Below are positions 1-6,828 of a DNA stretch of 24,711 nucleotides, one piece after another; position 1 is the stretch's first letter, and each line of letters starts with the position of its first letter. The translations under genes and the position numbers were made by a program. The stretch is from an uncultured Oscillospiraceae bacterium (GTDB taxonomy: Bacteria > Bacillota > Clostridia > Oscillospirales > Oscillospiraceae): NCBI GenBank assembly GCA_900754515.1, contig CAAEDD010000056.1, positions 1 to 24,711 on the forward strand, given 5' to 3'. The notes under the pieces are model-generated. The model was not told where the DNA came from, did not search any database, and saw only the letters and a list, made by a program, of their open reading frames with translations.

Positions 1-13
1 GATAAGTACATGT

Positions 14-2191
14 TCAGTCCTGCTGCTCAGCTGCGTAGAGATTCAGCCTTCCCTGGGCATCGTCTATGGCCAGGTCAATGTCATAATCTCCATACAGGCA
101 GGGTTCCAGGCAGCTGAAGAGTATCTCCCTGCGCCGGGCAGCATCATAATTTCGGATATGTCCCTTTTCCAGAAGGGCGTTCACAATCTCCCCCGTCCGG
201 CTGTCTGCGCAGGAATCCAGCAGGCTTTGAAAGGCCCGGGCGTTGCTGGGATAGAAGCCCTTGGCCTCATAGAACTTCAGCTGGGTGCCGGGCAGCAGCA
301 GCGTTCTGAGAAAGCCCCAGGCGCTTTCCGGATCCTTACAGGTTTCGGGAATCATGAAGCAGGTTCCGTAGGCCGTCATCAGACGGATAAAGTTATCTCC
401 GCCGTCGGTGCCGTCAAAGAACCGGTAGGGCTGCTGTGACTCTTCCAACTCGATAAGTCCTAACAGCGTTGGTCCGGTGGTTTGCAATACCTGGGACAGA
501 TCCTCCTCTGTCAGAGTCTCCAGCGCCACTTCCTCTGCCGGTCTGGTACGGCAGAGCTCCACCATCTCCCGTATCCGGCTGTGGTCCAGGATGTATTCAC
601 CGCTTTCCGCCTGATAAGCGTCTGCCAGCAGCCCGTCGGCGCAAAGCTCGAACAGGTACTCCCGGGTCACGGCGCTGTCAAATAAAAGTCCCTCATAGCC
701 CAGGCTGTCCAGATAGCTTTGACAGTCTGCAAGGCGCAGTGGGCTTGGTCCTTCAGCCAGAGGGCCCAGAGCCGTAGGGACGGTGATGGCAAAGCTGTTC
801 CATATCTGCCGCAATTCCCCGTCCGTCTCCAGACCGCTGAGGATCTGGGGCAGAAAGTCCTCCCGGCTCAGCTCCTCATCCCGGTCAAGGAACTGATACA
901 GGTCCATAAATGTGTCGCTGGGAGCCATGGTATCGCAGCCGGTCACCAGAATATCCAGCTTGTCCCCGGCGGCAAGCTCCGTCAGCAGCTTTGACAGGCT
1001 GGCCTCATCCCGACCGCAGTCTATAGCTTCCACCCGGTATTCGGGATTGTATTGGCTGAGAAGCAGCGACAGATTTTCCGTTACATATTCAGATAGGCCA
1101 TAAAAGCCCAGGCGAATCAGCGGCCGATCCTCCGTGCGCCGGGACAGTGTCATCTGCTTCAGTTCCCCGGAATCCTTAGCCGCCGCAAGGAAAACATTCT
1201 CCTCCAGCTGGCAGATGTAGCGGTAATCCTGCCCGTAGCTGCCGGTGAGGGGATACCATTCGAAAAGCATTTCCCGGCTATAGTCCGGGTTTACGCAATA
1301 AAGCCCCGACTCAGTGCTCACCAGCGCCTGGCCGGCAAGGCTCTGGATATAGGCCGCAGGTGCGCCTATATCTCCAAGCTCCGCCAGGGGTTCAAGGGAA
1401 GTGCTCTCCGCCCTCAGGGCGTTCAGCGTGGTACGGCCGGTTTCCGGGTCTCTGAGCCATATTACCGGCTCCCCCTCCAGCAGCAGAAGGGGATAAAACT
1501 CCTCCTGTTCCTGATCCAGGGCCGTGATAAGCTCACCCTCCGCCGAATACAGGCGCAGGTGATGAGCGTCCCGGAGGCAGAGGCTACCGTCCCCCAGCGC
1601 CAGTATGCTCAAGGGGATTTCATCTTCCCCATATTCAAGGTCGAGACTTTCAACAAGGCCGCCCTCCCCACTGTAGACCAGTACCCGGCAGGAGAGGGCC
1701 GTGTTTCCATCCTCCGGGATTCCCAGCAGAACGTACAGCCTGTCTGCATCGCAGCTCAAGCCCAGCAGCTGCGTACCCTCAGGGCAGTCCGGCAGTTCCA
1801 GCAGCTCAGCTTCCCCCAGCTCCACGCCACCATCTCCTTGGCTGTAGTCCATCCGGGCCAGGGCCGGAGCCTCATTCCTCACTCCTCCGACAAAAACACT
1901 GTTTCCCGTGGCGGCAAGGCCTTTAATACTGGCATTCAGCCCCAGTGGGAAGCTGCTGTCTGTATGGGCGGTGAGATAAGTCTCAGGTGCAGCGGAAGCC
2001 TCCACCGGCTCCGCTCCGGTCTGGTGACTCCGGCCGCATCCCCACAGAGGCAGAAGCATCGCCGCCGTCAGCAGGATTGCAGCCGCTTTCATCAATCGAC
2101 GTTTCCTCTTTGGTTTATTTGTACCCAGGCCGGATAAAGCCAACGGGATTGATAGCTGGCGTATGAAAGGGAAATGCACTTTACGTTTCAA
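14..2191 (-). CDS. Large extracellular solute-binding-type lipoprotein with propeller-like N-terminal half
   Basis: A 725-residue predicted lipoprotein. A basic n-region (residues 1-36) and hydrophobic segment (about 37-49) lead to an LWGC lipobox with Cys52. Residues about 65-345 form short beta-rich, Asp/Gly-containing repeats resembling a beta-propeller. From about 355 (RLGFYGLSEYV, then LSQYNPEYRVE and KLDILVTGCD) the sequence resembles family-1 extracellular solute-binding proteins, giving a surface-anchored binding protein of unknown ligand. The start used is TTG, preceded by GAGGTGA at six bases. Met34, directly before the hydrophobic core, is an alternative and would give a more normal signal peptide, although its ribosome site is further away. 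No permease or ATPase gene is adjacent, so it is an orphan component or has a sensory role. The fold assignment is inferred from sequence character only; the ligand cannot be told. Confidence 0.75.
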   Translation of the reverse strand: MKRKVHFPFIRQLSIPLALSGLGTNKPKRKRRLMKAAAILLTAAMLLPLWGCGRSHQTGAEPVEASAAPETYLTAHTDSSFPLGLNASIKGLAATGNSVFVGGVRNEAPALARMDYSQGDGGVELGEAELLELPDCPEGTQLLGLSCDADRLYVLLGIPEDGNTALSCRVLVYSGEGGLVESLDLEYGEDEIPLSILALGDGSLCLRDAHHLRLYSAEGELITALDQEQEEFYPLLLLEGEPVIWLRDPETGRTTLNALRAESTSLEPLAELGDIGAPAAYIQSLAGQALVSTESGLYCVNPDYSREMLFEWYPLTGSYGQDYRYICQLEENVFLAAAKDSGELKQMTLSRRTEDRPLIRLGFYGLSEYVTENLSLLLSQYNPEYRVEAIDCGRDEASLSKLLTELAAGDKLDILVTGCDTMAPSDTFMDLYQFLDRDEELSREDFLPQILSGLETDGELRQIWNSFAITVPTALGPLAEGPSPLRLADCQSYLDSLGYEGLLFDSAVTREYLFELCADGLLADAYQAESGEYILDHSRIREMVELCRTRPAEEVALETLTEEDLSQVLQTTGPTLLGLIELEESQQPYRFFDGTDGGDNFIRLMTAYGTCFMIPETCKDPESAWGFLRTLLLPGTQLKFYEAKGFYPSNARAFQSLLDSCADSRTGEIVNALLEKGHIRNYDAARRREILFSCLEPCLYGDYDIDLAIDDAQGRLNLYAAEQQD

Positions 2192-2811
2192 TTCATGTCA
2201 CCTCTTCTGCTGACCTCGCATGGTCGGGGAAAAACCAGAGAATATCAACGCTTACATACTTTGGAAGGCTCCAACTTTTTTCCTGTTAAATTCTGTTTTT
2301 TTAAAAGACAAGTTATGTCTCAACCATTGTTGCATGACCCGTCTCATGTTTGACTCCTTAAGGTTTATCCCAATCATCCGGGCACCTGCATCTGCCGGAT
2401 AGCAAGACCGCTTTATCATTGCCGCAATTGCAGGGCTTGTCTCGAACTTGTACCTTTCTGACTTTTTTGCACTTCTTATTTTCATTTTATCATAGATCAA
2501 TTCTTTTCCAAGCTTTTTATTAAAAAAAATAAAAACACCAGTATGCAGATTTTCTTCCCGTGCAAAAGCAGAAAGCTTTTACGTTTTTAAATGTCAATAC
2601 CTCTAGAATATAAAGGCAATTATTTTCCCATCCATTTTTTGTGCAGCCTTCTTTGTTACACGGTGAACATACCGGCAAAAAATAAAGCCGCTCAGCTCAG
2701 GGCCGTTCCTCTCGGGAACAGCCATCCGGCGAAGCAGCAAACATATCCTTATCAGAACCAACACATTCAAAGTACAGTGTGAAATTAATAAACTTTGCAT
2801 ATATCTATCTT
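2192..2811. other. AT-rich intergenic region with no convincing gene
   Basis: About 620 bases between the lipoprotein gene and the XRE gene. Short reading frames exist on both strands, but their composition is not protein-like. A possible minus-strand promoter (TTGGAA, 16 bases, TAAAAT with an upstream TG) lies near 2490-2520 and could drive the lipoprotein gene with a leader of nearly 300 nt. A small imperfect hairpin sits at about 2700-2725 (arms GTTCC/GGAAC) and another at about 2379-2401 (ATCCGG/CCGGAT). No repeat, RNA gene or mobile element is recognised. Confidence 0.5.
2252..2347 (-). CDS. Possible 31-residue small protein upstream of the lipoprotein gene
   Basis: An ATG is preceded by a full AAGGAG Shine-Dalgarno six bases upstream (2354-2359 on the complementary strand). 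It encodes a very basic 31-residue peptide starting MRRVMQQWLRH and ending 61 bases before the TTG of the downstream lipoprotein gene. It is the tail of a longer open frame (to 2500) whose own start lacks a ribosome site. The good ribosome site and position suggest a leader peptide or small protein, but there is no homology I recognise and chance is a fair explanation. Confidence 0.2.
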   Translation of the reverse strand: MRRVMQQWLRHNLSFKKTEFNRKKVGAFQSM

Positions 2812-3144
2812 TTATTGATATTTATCCAGCGCCGCTTTTGTACTTTTGATTATCTCGGTTATTATCTTCAACTGCTTTTCAGAGCAGCCGTCAAGTATCT
2901 CCTTCACCTGCTCATATCCGGCGCTGCGCCCCTGGCTGCTCTGGCCGGATAGGAGCTCATTCACGCTCACATCCAAAGCTGCCGCCAGATCCACCAGCAC
3001 GGGCAGGCTAAGCTTTGTGCTGCCGTTTTCTATATGGCTCATGTGTGTGGTAGAGATCCAGACTTTTTCCGCCAGCTGTTCCTGGGAAAGCTTTCTTTCT
3101 CTCCGGAATGTCCGTATCCGCTGCCCGATATCATAATAATCCAC
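2812..3144 (-). CDS. XRE/Cro-C1 family transcriptional regulator (110 aa)
   Basis: A small helix-turn-helix repressor-type protein. Residues 6-66 match the HTH_3 pattern: IGQRIRTFRRERKLSQEQLAEKV, then the recognition-helix region STTHMSHIENG and the closing LVDLAAALDVSVNELL. A short C-terminal helical tail (about 78-110) may serve dimerisation. The frame is open to a GTG at 3153, but the GTG at 3144 is preferred: it is preceded by GGTGAT at the right distance and gives the family-typical N-terminus MDYYDIGQRI. It diverges from the TupA-like gene, and a perfect palindrome lies just upstream of its start, so autoregulation and control of the divergent gene are likely. The effector is unknown. 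Confidence 0.88.
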   Translation of the reverse strand: MDYYDIGQRIRTFRRERKLSQEQLAEKVWISTTHMSHIENGSTKLSLPVLVDLAAALDVSVNELLSGQSSQGRSAGYEQVKEILDGCSEKQLKIITEIIKSTKAALDKYQ

Positions 3145-3154
3145 AGTTATCACC

Positions 3155-3190
3155 GCCCATATAATTCAGATATACTTGAATTATATGGGC
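3155..3190. promoter_or_regulatory. Perfect 14-bp-arm palindrome, probable XRE operator
   Basis: GCCCATATAATTCA (3155-3168) and its exact reverse complement (3177-3190) flank an 8-bp spacer. The left arm abuts the XRE gene start and contains a TATAAT that can serve as its -10 box on the minus strand. The right arm contains the -35 box of the divergent promoter. A GGCAATTATG direct repeat follows at 3188-3197 and 3220-3229, 32 bp apart. The arrangement fits a regulator blocking both promoters; that the XRE protein binds here is inference. Confidence 0.6.
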
Positions 3191-3204
3191 AATTATGTTA
3201 TCTT
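3176..3204 (+). promoter_or_regulatory. Sigma-A promoter for the TupA-like gene
   Basis: TTGAAT (3176-3181), 17-bp spacer, TATCTT (3199-3204) preceded by an extended TGT. The -35 lies within the right arm of the 3155-3190 palindrome. The transcript would carry a leader of about 70 nt to the ATG at 3283. Confidence 0.55.
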
Positions 3205-3282
3205 AAAATAAACTGTATAGGCAATTATGCCTGTGTAGTTAAAATTTACTGTCTGTTAAAGAGCAGTTAAAGGAGCGGAAAC

Positions 3283-4326
3283 ATGAATAAATACTTGCGC
3301 CTGCTGTTTGATAGGGAGTTCAGGTTCAGCGTCCTGACTGCCAGGGGTTTTTACAAAAGCATGTCCGACGAAGAGCTTTGCCGGCGCAAATATCGATTTT
3401 CTTATGGCGAAGATCTTGATTTGGCCCACCCCAAAGGCTTCAGTGAAAAGCTGATGTGGCTCAAACTCCATGACCGTCGGCCCCTGTATACCACTCTTGT
3501 GGACAAGTACGCTGTGCGTCAATACATATCAGAGAAAGTAGGCGAAAAATATCTCATCCCTCTTTTGGGCGGCCCTTGGGAAAGCTTTGGTGATATAGAT
3601 TTTGATTCTCTGCCCAGGCAGTTTGTATTAAAGTGTACCCATGACAGCGGCAGCGTCATAGTGTGCCGGGATAAGAGCAACTTTGATATTGATGATGCCC
3701 GACGGCGTATTAGCCGGCGTCTAAAGCGGAACTATTACTGCGGCAACCGGGAATGGCCATATAAAGATGTGCCGCCCAGAATCATCGCCGAAGAATATTT
3801 GTGCCAGCCGGAGTTCAGCAGTTGCGGCTCTCAGGAGGAAAATACTGTTACACCCGCACAGCTCCAGCGCAAATTTGGACTTTTAGACTACCGCTTCATG
3901 TGCTTCAACGGCAGAGTGCGGGCCCTGTTTTTGAATATAGGGGTTATAGACGGGAAAGGCCATTCCACTGAAAACTGCTACAGCAATATTTATGACCGGA
4001 ATTTCAGGCTCCTGCCTGTAAGGGAGACAGACCCCAACTATCCTGTACCAATACAGAAACCGGAGAATTTTGAAACCATGGTCAGTTTGGCCGAGGAGCT
4101 GTCTCAAGGCTTTCCTTTTCTCAGAGTGGATCTATACAACATATCCGGTAAGATAAAGTTTGGAGAACTCACTTTTTATCACAACAGCGCCTTGGCAAAC
4201 ATTTTTGATCCTCCCGAGTGGGATGAGATATTTGGCAGCTGGATAGAGCTCCCCGGTTCCGCAGGCACCGACGCTGATGCTCCGGAGGATAAGGCAGGCA
4301 AAATTGAAAAAGCTCCCGCCCTGTAG
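3283..4326 (+). CDS. TupA-like ATP-grasp family protein
   Basis: A 347-residue cytoplasmic enzyme of the ATPgrasp_TupA type, a family named after teichuronopeptide biosynthesis and usually found in polysaccharide or cell-wall polymer loci. Visible landmarks are KGFSEKLMWLK and DKYAVRQYI (51-82), the nucleotide-contact strand FVLKCTHDSGS (114-124), PRIIAEEYL (165-173), DYRFMCFNGRV (202-212), and the metal-binding end RVDLYN...KFGELTFYHNS (281-302). It probably forms an amide-type bond between a carboxylate and an amine, but the substrate is unknown. A clear AAAGGAG precedes the ATG. It stands alone, next to a regulator and not in a capsule cluster. Residues about 326-347 are a low-complexity acidic and basic tail outside the domain, and the last codons and the stop lie within the terminator hairpin. 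Confidence 0.8.
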   Translation: MNKYLRLLFDREFRFSVLTARGFYKSMSDEELCRRKYRFSYGEDLDLAHPKGFSEKLMWLKLHDRRPLYTTLVDKYAVRQYISEKVGEKYLIPLLGGPWESFGDIDFDSLPRQFVLKCTHDSGSVIVCRDKSNFDIDDARRRISRRLKRNYYCGNREWPYKDVPPRIIAEEYLCQPEFSSCGSQEENTVTPAQLQRKFGLLDYRFMCFNGRVRALFLNIGVIDGKGHSTENCYSNIYDRNFRLLPVRETDPNYPVPIQKPENFETMVSLAEELSQGFPFLRVDLYNISGKIKFGELTFYHNSALANIFDPPEWDEIFGSWIELPGSAGTDADAPEDKAGKIEKAPAL

Positions 4327-4336
4327 GGCGGGAGCT
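4311..4336. terminator. Bidirectional intrinsic terminator overlapping the TupA-like stop codon
   Basis: AGCTCCCGCCCT (4311-4322) and AGGGCGGGAGCT (4325-4336) form a perfect 12-bp inverted repeat separated by GT. TCTCTTATTTT follows on the plus strand, and TTTTTCAATTTT follows on the minus strand. It therefore serves the TupA-like gene and, 40 bases past its stop, the GAPDH gene. The left arm encodes the final Ala-Pro-Ala, and TAG (4324-4326) is in the loop. Confidence 0.85.
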
Positions 4337-4376
4337 TCTCTTATTTTGACTTTTCCTCAGACTGTCTGCAAAAGTC

Positions 4377-5393
4377 TCAGGCCTTGCGGACGGAGTCGAT
4401 GTGACGGGTCAGATCCAGCATCTTGCAGGAGAAGCCCCACTCGTTGTCGTACCAAGCCATGAGCTTGACGAAGTTGTCGTTCAGGGACAGGCCGGCCTTG
4501 GCGTCGAAGATGGAGGTGTGAGCATCGGTACGGAAGTCGGAGGAAACGACCTCGTCGTCCACATACTCGATAACGCCCTTCATCTCACCCTCGGAAGCAG
4601 CCTTGACGGCGGCGCAGATCTCATCATAGGTAGCGCCCTTGGCCAGACGGCAGGTCAGGTCAACGATGGAGACATCGCCGGCGGGGATACGCATGGAGGT
4701 ACCGGTGAGCTTGCCCTTCAGTTCGGGGATAACCTTGCCGACAGCCTTGGCAGCGCCGGTGGAGGTGGGGATGATGTTGTTGTAAACGCTGCGGCCCAGG
4801 CGCCAGTTCTTCTTGGAGAAGCCGTCAACCACGGACTGGGTAGCGGTGGAAGCGTGAACGGTGGTCATGAGACCCTCGACGATGCCGAAGTTGTCGTTAA
4901 TGACCTTGGCAAGAGGAGCCAGGCAGTTGGTGGTGCAGGAAGCGTTGGAGACGAACTGCATATCGGCAGTGTACTTGTCCAGGTTGACGCCGCAGACGAA
5001 CATGGGGGTGTCATCCTTTGCGGGGCCGGACATGACGACGACCTTTGCGCCGGCATCGATATGGGGCTGAGCAGCTTCCTTGGTGAGGAACTTGCCGGTG
5101 CACTCCAGAACGTACTCTACGCCCAGTTCACCCCAGGGGAGAAGGGAAGGATCACGGGAATCCAGAACCTTGGCGGTCTTGCCGTCTACGGTAAGGGTCA
5201 TAGCCTCATCATCGAAGGCAACAGTGCCGTCGAATCTGCCATGAACGGTGTCATACTTAACGGCGTAAGCCAGCTGGCCGGCGGTCTTGCCGGGAGCGTT
5301 GATGGCGACGACCTCGATGTCATCGGACTTGATGGCAGATCTGAAAGCCAGGGAACCGATACGGCCGAAGCCATTGATGCCAACTTTGATCAT
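4377..5393 (-). CDS. gap: Type I glyceraldehyde-3-phosphate dehydrogenase
   Basis: Oxidises and phosphorylates glyceraldehyde 3-phosphate to 1,3-bisphosphoglycerate in glycolysis; 338 residues is normal for the family. Rossmann motif INGFGRIG (6-13), catalytic SNASCTTNCLAP with Cys153, general base His180 in MTTVHAST, phosphate-site TSTGAAKAV, and C-terminal AWYDNEWGFSCKMLDL. Starts at ATG with GGAGG upstream. The coenzyme loop reads VVAINAPGKTAGQ: the Asp that confers NAD specificity in classical glycolytic GAPDH (VND/IND) is Ala33 here, as in the INA loop of the NADP-preferring Bacillus GapB as I recall it. Cofactor preference may therefore be relaxed or NADP-directed. Codon use is strongly biased (ATC, few ATA), as expected of a highly expressed gene. 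No pgk or tpi is adjacent. Confidence 0.96.
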   Translation of the reverse strand: MIKVGINGFGRIGSLAFRSAIKSDDIEVVAINAPGKTAGQLAYAVKYDTVHGRFDGTVAFDDEAMTLTVDGKTAKVLDSRDPSLLPWGELGVEYVLECTGKFLTKEAAQPHIDAGAKVVVMSGPAKDDTPMFVCGVNLDKYTADMQFVSNASCTTNCLAPLAKVINDNFGIVEGLMTTVHASTATQSVVDGFSKKNWRLGRSVYNNIIPTSTGAAKAVGKVIPELKGKLTGTSMRIPAGDVSIVDLTCRLAKGATYDEICAAVKAASEGEMKGVIEYVDDEVVSSDFRTDAHTSIFDAKAGLSLNDNFVKLMAWYDNEWGFSCKMLDLTRHIDSVRKA

Positions 5394-5479
5394 AGTTAAT
5401 ATCCTCCATTTTAATGAAATACAATATATACATAGACTTCCCGCCGAGGCAGGAAATAAATGCCTTGTTTAGCGTTTAA

Positions 5480-5509
5480 ATAATAACATATAATATTCGC
5501 AAAAATCAA
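5480..5509 (-). promoter_or_regulatory. Promoter of gap, overlapping a divergent promoter
   Basis: On the minus strand TTGATT (5504-5509), 18-bp spacer, TATTAT (5480-5485). The leader of about 80 nt contains a 7-bp hairpin with a CTCG loop (5438-5455), placed before the GGAGG of gap and possibly stabilising the message. On the plus strand TTGTTT (5465-5470), 18 bp, TATAAT (5489-5494) forms an interleaved divergent promoter, so the two directions could compete for polymerase. Confidence 0.5.
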
Positions 5510-5582
5510 TACATTTACTATGTATTATGTCCAAAAATGTGCTGAATTTTCGCCGTTTTTCAATCATTTTTGTCCCGCGCTA

Positions 5583-5611
5583 TTGTGTAATTTGTCTACT
5601 TCTGATAAAAT
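5583..5611 (+). promoter_or_regulatory. Candidate proximal promoter of the kinase-like gene
   Basis: TTGTGT (5583-5588), 17-bp spacer, TAAAAT (5606-5611), giving a leader of about 80 nt to the ATG at 5697. The more distant TATAAT promoter at 5465-5494 is the alternative. Confidence 0.4.
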
Positions 5612-5696
5612 AGGCGCAGCCCGGGCTCCTCAGTTTCCGTTGCCGCAGGGAAAACCGGGGCCCATTTATTCTTGCGGCAGAATGGAGAATGCCATA

Positions 5697-6752
5697 ATGC
5701 ACGACCTTTCCACCGATATTCTGGCTTTGTCCGGGGAAGCCGCCCTGCTGATTCGACGCAACCTGGTGTATTTTGCCAATTCCGCAGCCTGCCGGATACT
5801 GGGCGACTGCTTGGGGAAGTCGCTGAGGGAGCTGTTTGGCCCCAGTGTTTCCGAGACCCAGGCTCCCGCTTTCATTGTGGATCTCAGCATAGCCGGACGC
5901 CATTATGCCGTACGCGTAAGCCGTTTTGAGGACGGGCAGCTGATTTTCCTGCGCGAATGCAGCGCATCTCCCCTTCTGCTTAACGACGCTCTCATCTTTT
6001 CTATGAGAAACAGTCTTATGAACTACAGCCTCTCGGCAGAAATGCTTCGTGCCCGGGCTGAAGATCTCCATGATGAACAGCTGCTCAGTACCCTGCGCTC
6101 CATCACTCACAGCTACTACAGGATGATGCGTGTACTCACCAACGCCTCCACGGTGCTGGCTATCACTCAGGGCTCCGTCATTTTCTCTCCGGAGGAGCTG
6201 GATATCGCGGCGCTGGCCGCCGGGCTGGTGGAGACGGCCGGAATGCTCTGCCCACAGGTAGAACTGCGGCTATTGTGCGAGCAGGTACACCCCATTGCTG
6301 CCGACCGGCAGCTGGTAGAACTCATTATTCTTAACCTCATATCCAATTGTCTGGTCCATGCCAGGGGCTGTACCCGGGTGAGCCTCAGCCTTATGGAGAG
6401 CCGTGACAGTCTGATTCTCTCTGTGGACGACGATGGCTGCGGTATTCCTCCGGAACAGCTGGGCAGCGTATTTGACCGCTACTGCCACGGCTTTGATATG
6501 GGCAGCATGCTTTACGGGGCCGGACTTGGTCTTACGGTGGCCCGCTCCGCCGCCCATCTTCACGGAGGTACTCTGCTGCTGGAGAGCCGCCAGGGCAAAG
6601 GCACCACGGTGCGGGTGTCCCTGAGCCGCCATCTCAGCTGTCCGGGGCTTCGCAGTCCCCGTGAAAACTGGGAGAGCAATATACACAGCATACTCACCGC
6701 CCTGGCCGACTGTCTGCCGGACAGCTGCTATACCGAAAAGTATATGGACTAA
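5697..6752 (+). CDS. Orphan PAS/HATPase sensor histidine-kinase-like protein with no canonical H-box
   Basis: A 351-residue soluble protein with no membrane segment. Residues about 8-88 resemble a degenerate PAS domain (EAALLIRRNLVYFANSAACRILG), about 92-150 form the helical-hairpin position of a dimerisation domain, and 200-312 are a complete HATPase: N-box LIILNLISNCLVHA, G1 VDDDGCGIPPEQLGSVFDRY, G2 YGAGLGLTVA and GKGTTVRVSL. The first helix reads IFSMRNSLMNYS where SHELRTPL is expected, so the usual phospho-accepting His is missing; His138 in ITHSYYRM is the nearest alternative. ATG 5697 is preferred because GGAG lies nine bases upstream; the frame stays open to 5520 but with unlikely sequence. 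No response regulator is adjacent. It may be an orphan or pseudokinase-like regulator; its signal is unknown. Confidence 0.8.
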   Translation: MHDLSTDILALSGEAALLIRRNLVYFANSAACRILGDCLGKSLRELFGPSVSETQAPAFIVDLSIAGRHYAVRVSRFEDGQLIFLRECSASPLLLNDALIFSMRNSLMNYSLSAEMLRARAEDLHDEQLLSTLRSITHSYYRMMRVLTNASTVLAITQGSVIFSPEELDIAALAAGLVETAGMLCPQVELRLLCEQVHPIAADRQLVELIILNLISNCLVHARGCTRVSLSLMESRDSLILSVDDDGCGIPPEQLGSVFDRYCHGFDMGSMLYGAGLGLTVARSAAHLHGGTLLLESRQGKGTTVRVSLSRHLSCPGLRSPRENWESNIHSILTALADCLPDSCYTEKYMD

Positions 6753-6775
6753 AGGCCAGGTTTAAAATGATAATG

Positions 6776-6805
6776 AAAGCTCCACGGTTTCCCGTGGAGC
6801 TTTTT
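6776..6805. terminator. Intrinsic terminator between convergent genes
   Basis: AAAGCTCCACGG (6776-6787), loop TTTC, CCGTGGAGCTTT (6792-6803) running into a TTTTT tract (6801-6805). It ends the kinase-like gene. The same stem read on the minus strand, followed by a looser T-rich stretch, can also end the ABC permease gene at 6829. Confidence 0.85.
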
Positions 6806-6828
6806 ACATATCCAATGAGGTAAACCTG

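Noticed and set aside
1559..2137. 192-codon plus-strand frame opposite the lipoprotein N-terminal half
   Set aside because: It is antisense to a gene with a signal peptide and lipobox, and its Gln/Ser/Pro-rich translation has no features.
4401..5399. 332-codon plus-strand frame opposite gap
   Set aside because: Gly/Asp/Val-rich antisense translation of the highly biased gap codons; gap itself has every catalytic motif.
5545..5575. Partial resemblance of TTTTCGCCG...TTCAATC...TTTT to the start of the repeated element
   Set aside because: Only short AT-rich words match, and the complementary TGCGGCGA arm and all later stems are absent; treated as chance.
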